Assembly: GCF_031599675.1 (NCBI RefSeq)
Contig: NZ_CP134223.1
Span: forward strand, 5,934,501 to 5,998,500
DNA: 64,000 bases
Source of the DNA: Paenibacillus pedocola
GTDB taxonomy: Bacteria; Bacillota; Bacilli; Paenibacillales; Paenibacillaceae
Direction of reading: 5' to 3'
The translations under genes and the position numbers were made by a program. A model generated the notes under the pieces. The model saw only the letters and a program-made list of their open reading frames with translations, was not told where the DNA came from and ran no database searches. Shown piece by piece: positions 52,978 through 61,118 of this stretch; positions within the stretch are counted from its first letter, which is position 1; each line of letters starts with the position of its first letter.

Positions 52978-54191
52978 GAAGGTTTCCTCCTGTTCAGATA
53001 CCCCTGCTTGCCGGCAATCGAGTTCATGGTACGGATCTGCGCGATGGCCTTTCGCTGTGACTGGGTCCACTCCGGTGATAAGAAATTTACGCTGCCGGCA
53101 GGATCATCTTTGGAGCGCCCGGCACGGCCAGCCATTTGAACCAGCGAGGCTTCATCAAACAGTTTACTGTCTGCGTCCAAGATAAAAACATCGCTGCGGG
53201 GGACGGTAACTCCCCGTTCCAGTATGGTTGTTGTGACCAGGATGGTGATTGCCCGGTTACGGAAGGCAGTAACCTTGTCAGCTCTGTCCGGATCTTGGGA
53301 TGAGGTCCCCCCCATGCATACTCCGGGGATTTTCCGGCGAAGAAGGGTCAGAAGCTCTTCAATATGAGCGATCCGGGACACAAAAATAAAGATTTGCGCT
53401 TCACGTGCAAGCGACCTGTGCAGGGCTTGCAGGAACGCAGCGGGCAGGGCCCCTCGCTTCATGCATAACTGAACGGGATTCATCGGTATACGGCGGGGCA
53501 CAGGCAACGGATGTCCATGATACCGTACGGGCACTCTGGCATGAGGCAGCTTGCCAGAATGCGCCTGCCGCTGCAGCTTCTGCGGCGGTGTTGCCGACAA
53601 GAAGATAAACACTCCATCCGGCTTGCAGGCTTGTTCAGCAGCAAAAGCCAGCATTGGATTGTTATGGTAAGGATAAGCATCCAGCTCATCGATAATGACC
53701 AGATCAAAGCCATGATGAAACCTTAGCAGCTGATGCGTGGTTGCAATCGTCAATTGACCCGGCACCCAGCGGTCCTGGCTGCCGCCGTACAACACGGCCA
53801 GCGTCTCCGCCGGGAAGGCCTGGGCGAGCCGCGGGGCCAGCTCCAGCACGACGTCGCGGCGCGGCGTCGCCACCAGTGCCCGGCCTCCGGCAGCGAGCAC
53901 TGCCTCCAGGAGCGGGAATGTGATCTCCGTTTTCCCCGCTCCCGTGACTGCCCAGAGCAGGAACCGCTCTGGGCCTGTACCAGCGGCGCGTTGGCGCCGC
54001 GCCGTCAAGAACCGCAGTGCAGCGCCGGCGGCCCCCGCCTGAGCTGCACTAAGCCCCCACCGGCGTGCCGCTACGGTGGGGCTGATTCCGGCCGTGCCCC
54101 GCACGGCCGGGGACGCCGCGCTGCGCAGCAGCAGCGCGCAGGCCCGGCTGCGCCCGAGCGCGAGGCAGGCCTCGCAGTAGGCGCAGCGCAT
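52965..54191 (-). CDS. comFA: ComFA, ATPase of DNA uptake (C-terminal helicase part; reading frame shifted from N-terminal part)
   Basis: 408 codons containing the whole ATPase core: AVTGAGKTEITFPLL (Walker A), IIDELDAYPYHNN (Walker B), LSATPP and the motif VI-type QMAGRAGRS. ComFA is the membrane-associated ATPase that drives single-stranded DNA import during competence. The frame opens at ATG 54191, but this codon lies inside the family's zinc-finger region (CAYCEACLALGRSRAC), with no ribosome site. The missing N-terminal half continues in another frame (54071-55156). I interpret this as one ComFA gene broken by a frameshift within the zinc finger, either a true mutation or a sequencing error in GC-rich DNA. 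Confidence 0.85.
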   Translation of the reverse strand: MRCAYCEACLALGRSRACALLLRSAASPAVRGTAGISPTVAARRWGLSAAQAGAAGAALRFLTARRQRAAGTGPERFLLWAVTGAGKTEITFPLLEAVLAAGGRALVATPRRDVVLELAPRLAQAFPAETLAVLYGGSQDRWVPGQLTIATTHQLLRFHHGFDLVIIDELDAYPYHNNPMLAFAAEQACKPDGVFIFLSATPPQKLQRQAHSGKLPHARVPVRYHGHPLPVPRRIPMNPVQLCMKRGALPAAFLQALHRSLAREAQIFIFVSRIAHIEELLTLLRRKIPGVCMGGTSSQDPDRADKVTAFRNRAITILVTTTILERGVTVPRSDVFILDADSKLFDEASLVQMAGRAGRSKDDPAGSVNFLSPEWTQSQRKAIAQIRTMNSIAGKQGYLNRRKPSWTH

Positions 54192-55156
54192 GGCGTGCGG
54201 CCCGTGGCCACGCTGCCGCAGCGCAGGCAGCGTTCTACCGCGCGGCGGCGGGAAGCGCCGCGTCTCCAGAGCAGCAGCGGCAAGCGGAGCGCCGCGGCCA
54301 AGCCCAAGCTGCGGACATAGGCCCCGCTATCTTCTGCCCTCTTGTTAAGCGAGTTGCTTCGATCGCCTCTCTTTCCTTCGGCATTCCCGCTACTAGAGTT
54401 GCTGCGACCCGCTCTATTTCTCTCAACCTTTCTGCTACTATTATTCCTACAATCGGCTCTCTCGCCTTCTGCCTTCTCGTGACGATGGTTCTTCCACTCT
54501 TCCCACTCCCCCTCCATCCCGGCACTAACGGCAGCCTGCAGCTTCAATCGCCCCTGCAGATAGGCAAGCTGGGCAACAGACTGCCAGTCCTGCTCCATTC
54601 CAGGAAGCCGCTCTGCCAGCAATGCTTCCACCTCCGGCTGAAGCAGCGAGCGGCCGGAGAGCGTCTCCACCAAGCGGTCAACAGCAATGCCGAGAGATTC
54701 TCGGTGATCCTTCAATACATTCCCATACCTGCTACTGACACACGGTTGTGATTTGCCAATATCCTGTCCTGTGTCTCCATTGGCCCAGCAGTTATGCTGC
54801 TCAGGATCCTTCAACCGCTCCGTGATTACCTCAACATGATTCATCCATGTTCTTTGCTGTTTCCCCCCTGACTCTTCCTCTCTCCGCATCTCTGCCTTAA
54901 GAGAATCGTTCAGATATGCAGCCCACTCCTCAGATGACCACCGGCACATCATTCTATTGAAACGGAAGCGCTCCTGCAGCTTCACCGCCCAGCCGAGAGG
55001 GAGTGAATAGGAGAGAATGACCAGCTTATCAGCTGCTCTGCCACTCCACTTACATTCTCCCGCCACACTCCACCACCAGAGGTCGACAGCCAGATTCAGC
55101 GAAATCCATATGTTAAAGCGTCCGTCAATTTCAACCGTATACACACTGACCCTCAT
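54071..55156 (-). CDS. comFA: ComFA N-terminal part, ending in wrong frame after the zinc finger
   Basis: 361 codons in a frame shifted relative to the helicase part. Up to ERCLRCGSVATG (about 322-333) it reads as the N-terminal region and the first zinc Cys pair of ComFA. After that the translation becomes low-complexity (APTARPASRSGAAGP) and stops, while the correct next motif CAYCEAC appears in the other frame. The region also has three diverged copies of a roughly 15-residue motif (RNNSSRKVE; GRSNSSSGNAEGK; DRSNSLNKRAED). Start near MRVSVYTVEI; a long N terminus is common in the genus. Confidence 0.72.
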   Translation of the reverse strand: MRVSVYTVEIDGRFNIWISLNLAVDLWWWSVAGECKWSGRAADKLVILSYSLPLGWAVKLQERFRFNRMMCRWSSEEWAAYLNDSLKAEMRREEESGGKQQRTWMNHVEVITERLKDPEQHNCWANGDTGQDIGKSQPCVSSRYGNVLKDHRESLGIAVDRLVETLSGRSLLQPEVEALLAERLPGMEQDWQSVAQLAYLQGRLKLQAAVSAGMEGEWEEWKNHRHEKAEGERADCRNNSSRKVERNRAGRSNSSSGNAEGKRGDRSNSLNKRAEDSGAYVRSLGLAAALRLPLLLWRRGASRRRAVERCLRCGSVATGRTPCAAPTARPASRSGAAGPARCCCAARRPRPCGARPESAPP

Positions 55157-55228
55157 TACAACACCTCCTGGCTATATACATATCCGTAAACTTATCATTT
55201 CTCAATTTTGGAATCGCAGATACTATAG

Positions 55229-55292
55229 TAAATGTTTGACTTTCGGCTGCTGCCTGTCTGCTGAGACTAATCCACGCTCATGACCTTGCATT
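55229..55292. repeat. Decayed, collapsed copy of palindromic repeat family A
   Basis: AAATGTTTGACTTTCGGCTG resembles the left terminus (AATGTTTGGACTTCCGGCCGCTG). It is followed almost directly by a right-half-like stretch (GAGAC...ACGCTC...GCATTCC). The central palindrome is missing and several bases differ, so this looks like a deletion derivative. Confidence 0.5.
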
Positions 55293-55309
55293 CCTGTCTC
55301 TCCCAACGC

Positions 55310-55346
55310 AAAAAAGCACACTCCCCTATTGCTGGAGAGTGTGCTT
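55310..55346 (-). terminator. Terminator after the small membrane protein gene
   Basis: AAGCACACTC and GAGTGTGCTT form a perfect 10-bp stem with a 13-base loop, followed by TTTT on the leftward strand, about 25 bp after the stop at 55369. Confidence 0.9.
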
Positions 55347-55368
55347 CACCCGTTCCTTGCATATTTAG

Positions 55369-55779
55369 TCAGCATTCGCCGCGTCTTGATTGCGATCCCC
55401 CGCTTCCCGGCATCCGCAAATCGATAACGATCTCCCGCTGGTATTCATCCTCGCCCGCTACGGAGCGAAAATGCATCAATGGTGCAATATCAATTGCAGA
55501 ACCGCTGTATGCCAATTTAGTGGCTACTGCTAATGTCCCATCCTTCGACTCATCATCCAGCACAGTCACCTGGTACAGTATTCCAGTCCAAAAAGCATGA
55601 AAAGCCAGCATTCGGATATACCCTTCAATAACCGCTTCATGATTGCGTGTGATCAAAAAATAATGAATCCGCTTACCGGATCGCATGACCCTCCGGGTGT
55701 GCTCCCGGTGATGCAGGATGTGAATGAGGACCACCGCAGATGCGTAAACAGCCACAATCCATATTAACTGGGCTACCAT
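55369..55779 (-). CDS. Small membrane protein of unknown function with a GT-like motif
   Basis: 136 residues. One N-terminal hydrophobic helix (MVAQLIWIVAVYASAVVLIH) precedes a soluble part. The segment HYFLITRNHEAVIEGYIRML is followed by QVTVLDDESKDGT, which resembles the start of a GT2 fold (the DDESKDGT core). It lacks the DxD catalytic motif and the rest of the domain, so it may be an orphan or degraded GT-like module. GAGGAGGTGCATCTCC precedes the ATG. It is not coupled to neighbours: a terminator follows, and 332 bp separate it from degU. I do not assign a function. Confidence 0.65.
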   Translation of the reverse strand: MVAQLIWIVAVYASAVVLIHILHHREHTRRVMRSGKRIHYFLITRNHEAVIEGYIRMLAFHAFWTGILYQVTVLDDESKDGTLAVATKLAYSGSAIDIAPLMHFRSVAGEDEYQREIVIDLRMPGSGGSQSRRGEC

Positions 55780-56111
55780 GGAGATGCACCTCCTCTTTAT
55801 ACCGACACTATATGCCGGTATTACAAGGTCGGTGACTGCCCATGGTTTCTTGAAGCCGATTTAGCCCTACTGCTCTGCTCCCGGTCTGACATCATGTCTT
55901 CCGGGCGCACACAGAGTCAGATTCTCAATAGCCGGGTACATATTTAAATCAGCATTTTGCAAAATTCGAATATATAAAACGTCTTAAGTTCATTTTATAT
56001 AACTGCGACTGAAACAATACGTTGGCTAGAGCCAGAATGCAGCCCTTACGTTATGTAATGTTGTTCCGGATCATTTGGATTCTCCAAAACGCTCAGTTAA
56101 AATTAAGCCGG
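55780..56111. other. Gap between degU and the small membrane protein gene
   Basis: 332 bp with no gene that I can support. The half nearest degU is AT-rich on the leftward strand (TTATATAAAATG and TTTTATATATTC) and probably holds the promoter of the small membrane protein gene, but no paired -35/-10 is clear. No terminator for degU is obvious. Confidence 0.5.
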
Positions 56112-56834
56112 TTACAGAGTAACCCAGCCATATTTGATCGAATTGATTACAGCCTGTGTACGGTCATCAACTTCCATTTTTTGCAGGATGCTGCTGACAT
56201 GGTTCTTGACGGTTTTCTCGCTGATAAAGAGGTATTCCCCAATATTCTTATTGCTCTTGCCTTCGGCCATCAGCCGAAGAACCTCAGCCTCACGGCGGGT
56301 CAGCGGATTGTTGTCACCAGCGACAAATTTAACGCCCGCTTCCTTCACCGGGGTTTCAGCCATTGCCCCTGTCTCATTAAGATAGGTCATGCGGCGCAGC
56401 TGGTTAATCAGCTTGCCTGTAACCTTCGGATGAATGAAGGCATGACCCTCGCAGACAGAGCGTATGGCATTAATGAGCGACTCCGCCTCCATATCCTTAA
56501 GCAAATAGCCGTTGGCACCCTTGCGCAGCGTTTCGAACACATAGCTCTCATCATCATGAATCGATAAAATAATGACTTTAACATCCGGGAACATCTCCCG
56601 CAGCTTTTGTGTAGCCTCTACACCGTTCTCGATAGGCATATTGATATCCATCAGTACGATATCCGGCTTATTGACGTTACAAAATTCCAGTACCTGGATG
56701 CCGTCTCCACATTCCCCGATGACTTCAATGTCATCCTCCATATTTAAAATTCGTTTAAGCCCTTCACGAAACAATTGATGATCATCGGCCAAAAGAACTT
56801 TTATAGGCGATTTACCAGAGATTTGGTTCTCCAT
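56112..56834 (-). CDS. degU: DegU-type response regulator
   Basis: 240 residues from the ATG preceded by GGGGAAGGAG. The receiver domain (about 10-130) has the phosphoacceptor Asp in VLMDINMP and the KDMEAESLINAIRSV region. A LuxR-type helix-turn-helix lies at about 170-235 (LTRREAEVLRLMAEGKSNKNI). It is paired with degS and follows it by 4 bases. In Bacillus, DegU controls motility, competence and secreted enzymes, which suits the neighbouring flagellar and competence genes. A frame to 56861 lacks a better start. Confidence 0.96.
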   Translation of the reverse strand: MENQISGKSPIKVLLADDHQLFREGLKRILNMEDDIEVIGECGDGIQVLEFCNVNKPDIVLMDINMPIENGVEATQKLREMFPDVKVIILSIHDDESYVFETLRKGANGYLLKDMEAESLINAIRSVCEGHAFIHPKVTGKLINQLRRMTYLNETGAMAETPVKEAGVKFVAGDNNPLTRREAEVLRLMAEGKSNKNIGEYLFISEKTVKNHVSSILQKMEVDDRTQAVINSIKYGWVTL

Positions 56835-56838
56835 CACA

Positions 56839-58011
56839 TTACTCCTTCCCCTTTTCCACATTCGTCGGAATGTGAATTACGATTGTTGTGCCTTGATTCT
56901 CTGCAGACTCTATTTCCATTCTTCCTTCGAGTAACTCTACGCGCTCCCGCATACCTACCAGCCCAAAACTTTCACGGCTGCCCTGCTCACTTACCTTCTT
57001 CACATTAAACCCTAGCCCATTATCCTTCACCACAATCTTGATCAGCTGCGCCTGATAAGTGATTTCTACCAGCACATAACTCGGATATGCGTGCTTGGCG
57101 GCATTCGATAAGCCTTCCTGAACAAGGCGATAGACTGCGGCTTCCATGGCTGAAGATAAACGATGCTCCTTACCTCTCGTTTCAAAGGCGGTACGGATCT
57201 TTGTCTTCTCCTCATAATCATGTACATATTTCCGCAGCGTTGGAATCAGGCCAAGATCATCGAGCGCCATCGGACGCAAGTTGAAAATCACTTTACGCAT
57301 TTCCTCCAGGCTGTAACGAACCTGCCCTTTTAAATCTATTATTTCGTCCTGCACTAGCCCAAATTCCTGCTTCACCAGCATTCTTTCTACAATTTCCGTC
57401 CTAAGGACTAAATTCGCCAGCATTTGAGCAGGACCGTCATGAATTTCCCGGGCAATTCTTTTCCGTTCCTCTTCTTGTGCCAAAATTATTTTAAGTCCGA
57501 TCATTTGTCTATTCTTCGCAGTTTCGACAATTCTCGTCACTTGTCCCATTTCTCCGGACAGATATTCAATAACAACACTCATTTGCGAACCGATCGATTC
57601 TGCGCGCTCTACAGAATTTTCGACACTGCGAACCCGCAGCTGCAGTTCGTCCCGCCTGCTTCGAAGATAGATTTCACGCTCTCTTGTCATCATGAGTTCA
57701 AGCTGAAGCTCAGTAGCCTTCTCATAAGCAATCCGGATGTCTTTCTCCGAATAGCGGACAAAATCACGGCTGACTTCCGTCAGCCGGATCCTGGAGCGGT
57801 GGTATTGCAGCTCCAGCTTGTCCACCTTTTGCAATGTTTCATCCGTTTCTTCCATGACCCTCTGCAGTTCTTTGGTGAGTGCAACAAGCTCATCCCGTGC
57901 AACCTGCAATATTTCAAAAATCTGATACTTGCTGCTCTCCATCACGTCGATGGTATTCTTAATGACGCGATCTATCGCATCGGCTTGAAATTCCACGGAT
58001 GCTTGCCCCAT
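56839..58011 (-). CDS. degS: DegS-type histidine kinase
   Basis: 390 residues. The N-terminal half is a long coiled coil (sensor domain) with no membrane segments, so it is cytoplasmic as DegS is. The HisKA_3 motif EEERKRIAREIHDGPAQMLA, with His near 190, and an HATPase domain (DNGLGFNVKKVSEQ and GLVGMRERVELLEG) are visible. Partner of DegU. The start lacks a strong ribosome site, and upstream there is a small palindrome (58025-58046) in the short gap after the previous gene, so the start codon is moderately certain. Confidence 0.95.
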   Translation of the reverse strand: MGQASVEFQADAIDRVIKNTIDVMESSKYQIFEILQVARDELVALTKELQRVMEETDETLQKVDKLELQYHRSRIRLTEVSRDFVRYSEKDIRIAYEKATELQLELMMTREREIYLRSRRDELQLRVRSVENSVERAESIGSQMSVVIEYLSGEMGQVTRIVETAKNRQMIGLKIILAQEEERKRIAREIHDGPAQMLANLVLRTEIVERMLVKQEFGLVQDEIIDLKGQVRYSLEEMRKVIFNLRPMALDDLGLIPTLRKYVHDYEEKTKIRTAFETRGKEHRLSSAMEAAVYRLVQEGLSNAAKHAYPSYVLVEITYQAQLIKIVVKDNGLGFNVKKVSEQGSRESFGLVGMRERVELLEGRMEIESAENQGTTIVIHIPTNVEKGKE

Positions 58012-58024
58012 TTCTATCGGATCG

Positions 58025-58046
58025 TATTAAAGGCTTTCCTTTAATA
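58025..58046. repeat. Palindrome upstream of degS
   Basis: TATTAAAGG / CCTTTAATA is a perfect 9-bp inverted repeat with a 4-base loop between the glycosidase stop and the degS start. It lacks a T-run on the leftward strand. It may be an operator or mRNA element controlling degS. Confidence 0.5.
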
Positions 58047-58054
58047 TTACCATA

Positions 58055-60787
58055 TCACGATTCGATAGTTACGGTCTTCGTTTTCTGTTCCCATTTTACA
58101 GTCAATCCGAGCTGTTCCGAGACGAGCCGAAGAGGTACTAAAGTCCTGCCATCTAGGATTAAAGGAGCTACTTCGGCGCTTTGCCGCTTCCCGTTCAGTA
58201 TATATTCCTTCTTGTTCACTGTCAGATCAAGCGCCTTGGCACCGCGCAGCACCATGATTTTCTTAGTGCTCTGATCCCAGGCTGCACTTCCGCCAAAAGC
58301 ATCCAGCACATATTTTATCGGCACATACGTGGTACCATCCTTGACGATCGGGGCTACATCAATTGACTTTTTCGTCCCGTTTACTGCCATCGCTTTGGAG
58401 CCGATGGTCATTGAAGCCGAACCTTGTGGAAGACCGGCCTCACTGGACAGCGAAGGCATCACGAAGGAAAGATTATCGAAAGCAACGGTACCTGTTTTAG
58501 CCCGTTCATCCTGACCTTCCTCTACATTTACTACATACACTCTTTTCAGCAGCGCAGGGAATTTAATGGCTGCCCCTGACAAATCAATGTTCAGGCTCTT
58601 CCAGCCGTTCCAGTCAATGACCTTAGCGAGATCAATATAGGCCGTTGCTCCAGCGCTGTCCACCACTTCCGCCCGCAGCCAGTTAAGGCTCATATCCCCC
58701 ATAACATCAAGTGACATCGAAGTGGCGTCTGCCGGAATGCTCTTGCCGGAGGTTCCGTTAAGCTGGGCATAGGCATACATTTTTCCGCTGCCTGCAGTCA
58801 TGTCATAGCTGAGTGACAACACTTTGGAACCTGCCCGCTCCGCCGTTCCAGCCACGATTGCAGCCGTTCCAGTGACACTGCTCACGTTCGAAGTAAAGGC
58901 GATCGGATAGGTTACATTATCAAAGTTCTCCCATGGTGTAGCCGCTGCAGTCGATAAAACCACCGCAGTACTGAAGCCGTCATACCGGGCAATCGCATAC
59001 CCTGTAGTGACACCCTCGTTCACCGAGTCAACCGTCAGCTTGCCATCCTGTACTCTGCCCTTGAACCCTACAAATTCCCATTTCAGCGCTGAATTCGGCA
59101 CAGCCAGTGTCGAGCCGCTTTTGGCAACTGCTGTGACTGGTACAGAAACCGATGCACCAGCCGCCAGAGGAGCTGTAGCTGTTCCTGCGGTCAGGCTGGC
59201 AAGATCGTCACCGCCTAGAACGCTAACCTTCGCAGAAGCACTTGCCGCACCGCTGGTCGCGGTCAGTGTAACTGTTCCTGCTTTGACACCAGTAACTTCG
59301 CCTGCGCTCACTGTAGCACTGCCGCCGCTGGATACCCATGCCGGATTGGCCGACGCCACATCTATCGGATTATAATACGTATCATAGCCTTTTAACGTAT
59401 AGGTTGCTTTTTGCCCGATCAGGAGAGCTGGGCTGCCGCTGATTTTCAACCCTTTCACCTCACCCTGCGGCGCAGATGTGTACACTCCGAGGCCGTTGAC
59501 AATGCTGCGCTGCTCCGTGCCGTATTCTGTATTAAAGGTTAGCGTAGTGGACGTTTCAGCGAGCGGACGGTCTACCATGGTCGTAGACCCGCCTCCGTCC
59601 AGATTCATTCCCTTCCAGACACCGATGTTTGTCATGAATGATTGCAGTTCTGTCAGTGACATGCCAGCACTATTGGCATTATCCTCCACTGCAATGACAT
59701 ATACATAACGTCCATCCTGGGAATAACCAAGTGCTGTACGGGCCCGGAAGCCGCCGATACTGCTCGTTGACCTCGAGAAGGTGGCTGCCTTACCGTTGTT
59801 GACCAGGATGGTATGTCCGCCGATCATCATTTGCAGGCTTGCCGGATCAATAGTTTGCTGTGTCGTTTTAGATTTCAAGGAATACACACTGCTCAGCTTT
59901 TGACCTACTGCCAGATGAGCTTTGACGAACTGTGCTGCAAGCCCGTGCGTCCGCAGAATATAAGCCCCTTTCGGAACTGCCATCGGCAATGCTGCATCTA
60001 ATGAGATTTGAGTAATCGTATCATTCTCTACCAATACCTCTGTTGGTGTGGTGGAGCTATTCTTCGGCCGGGCAAGAGCGGTCCAGGCATCTGTATAGAG
60101 ATAGGCAGCATTGGCATGGCTATATGTAGAACTGCCGCCTTCCGGGCTGTAGGCCCCTTTATTAATACCTGACAGCGGAAACTGGGCGCCGTCCTCAGCT
60201 GTGACCAGTCCTTCAAAAGCATATTCGTCGATCACCGGCTGGCGGTCTTTGGTCACTGCAAAAGCGTACATTCCTTCAAGCTGAGATGGTGTAGAAACTA
60301 CAACCCCGCTTGAAATCTGTCCCCCTATCGGTGCACCTTCGCCGCCGGTGTTGAAATAATCACCGTTAACTGCAGCGACTGCTCCGGTTTCAGCTGCCAT
60401 ACCGCCAGTGCTTTGACGGGTAGTCAGGTTACCGCCCTTTCCGGTCATTACATCAAGGGACACATAAGGATTACTCAAGTCTACACGGATGACATCAGCC
60501 AGCCCGGTAGCATTTATGCCCGAACGTTGTGTTGTAAACTTATATTTCATCATCATTGCACCAGAAGTGATCACTTCTTCACCCAGCTTGGTCACTGTAA
60601 AAGAACTCGCTGCTGCCTGGGCTACTGGTATAGTAGAGGATCCCCATCCAGGCAGTCCTTCGCTTCCAATTACCGGCATGATCCAGAGTACACCGGCCAA
60701 TGATGCAGCAATCCAGCGTTTGGCAGGTAACCTTCTCCCCCCCTGTGCATACTCTTCGTTTCTCTTCTCCATGGAAACTTCATTCAT
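58055..60787 (-). CDS. Secreted phosphodiester glycosidase (NAGPA-like) protein with copper-amine-oxidase-N-type C terminus
   Basis: 910 residues. A signal peptide with a long leader (RWIAASLAGVLWIMPVIGSE, cleavage near AQAA) is followed by an NAGPA-type phosphodiester glycosidase region with VNGDYFNTGGEGAPIGGQI near 138-156 and MNLDGGGSTTMV near 395-406, the family's metal/phosphate signature. A Big_2-like module follows (about 455-535), then a region of unknown type. At the end are two copies of the copper-amine-oxidase N domain (APIVKDGTTYVPIKYVLDAF; APLILDGRTLVPLRLVSEQL). It is probably wall-associated and may act on phosphodiester-linked glycans. GGGAGAG lies 10 bases before the ATG. It runs just upstream of degS. 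Confidence 0.86.
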   Translation of the reverse strand: MNEVSMEKRNEEYAQGGRRLPAKRWIAASLAGVLWIMPVIGSEGLPGWGSSTIPVAQAAASSFTVTKLGEEVITSGAMMMKYKFTTQRSGINATGLADVIRVDLSNPYVSLDVMTGKGGNLTTRQSTGGMAAETGAVAAVNGDYFNTGGEGAPIGGQISSGVVVSTPSQLEGMYAFAVTKDRQPVIDEYAFEGLVTAEDGAQFPLSGINKGAYSPEGGSSTYSHANAAYLYTDAWTALARPKNSSTTPTEVLVENDTITQISLDAALPMAVPKGAYILRTHGLAAQFVKAHLAVGQKLSSVYSLKSKTTQQTIDPASLQMMIGGHTILVNNGKAATFSRSTSSIGGFRARTALGYSQDGRYVYVIAVEDNANSAGMSLTELQSFMTNIGVWKGMNLDGGGSTTMVDRPLAETSTTLTFNTEYGTEQRSIVNGLGVYTSAPQGEVKGLKISGSPALLIGQKATYTLKGYDTYYNPIDVASANPAWVSSGGSATVSAGEVTGVKAGTVTLTATSGAASASAKVSVLGGDDLASLTAGTATAPLAAGASVSVPVTAVAKSGSTLAVPNSALKWEFVGFKGRVQDGKLTVDSVNEGVTTGYAIARYDGFSTAVVLSTAAATPWENFDNVTYPIAFTSNVSSVTGTAAIVAGTAERAGSKVLSLSYDMTAGSGKMYAYAQLNGTSGKSIPADATSMSLDVMGDMSLNWLRAEVVDSAGATAYIDLAKVIDWNGWKSLNIDLSGAAIKFPALLKRVYVVNVEEGQDERAKTGTVAFDNLSFVMPSLSSEAGLPQGSASMTIGSKAMAVNGTKKSIDVAPIVKDGTTYVPIKYVLDAFGGSAAWDQSTKKIMVLRGAKALDLTVNKKEYILNGKRQSAEVAPLILDGRTLVPLRLVSEQLGLTVKWEQKTKTVTIES

Positions 60788-61072
60788 TTCAGTGTAACTC
60801 TCCCATCTCTTTTTTTAATATAAGTTCTCTGATATCCGCATCTATTTTTCCAGTCAAAGAACAGGCTTCCATTTTTCCTTAACACTTTAATAGACTGAAA
60901 TGAAGCCAAAAAGTTGCGAAGTTTGCTAGATTCCGCCCGATTTAATAGCCTGGTAAGTCTATGCAGACATAAGAAGAAACGGCTTTGCCATCCTATTAGG
61001 GGAGGTATCCGTTTCTGCTGGAAAGAGAAAGATAATTTATTGGGCCAAACAAATAAGTGCTAATCGTAGCAC
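60788..61072 (-). promoter_or_regulatory. Leader of the glycosidase gene with nested hairpin (possible structured RNA)
   Basis: Read leftward, AGAAACGG (61016-61009) pairs with CCGTTTCT (60982-60975) to make an 8-bp stem enclosing ATACCTCC...GGATGGCAAAG. A second small hairpin GTCTGCATAGAC spans 60968-60957. GGCAAAGCC is reminiscent of the c-di-GMP-I riboswitch core, but the tetraloop and the receptor domain do not match, so I do not name a class. The rest is AT-rich, with no terminator hairpin before the start. Confidence 0.45.
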
Positions 61073-61098
61073 AAAAAAGCCCCGCAAAGCGGGGCTTT
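61073..61098 (-). terminator. Terminator of the large SLH protein gene
   Basis: AAAGCCCCGC and GCGGGGCTTT form a perfect 10-bp stem with a 3-base loop, then TTT on the leftward strand, about 20 bp after the stop at 61119. Confidence 0.9.
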
Positions 61099-61118
61099 AG
61101 CTTGATAACTTGTTTATT

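Noticed and set aside
53733..54320. Long plus-strand open frame opposite comFA
   Set aside because: It is very Arg/Ala/Pro-rich, as expected from the complement of GC-rich coding DNA, and the real gene motifs are on the minus strand.
60957..61016. c-di-GMP-I riboswitch
   Set aside because: GGCAAAGCC is suggestive, but the GAAA tetraloop and receptor stem are absent, so the class was not assigned.
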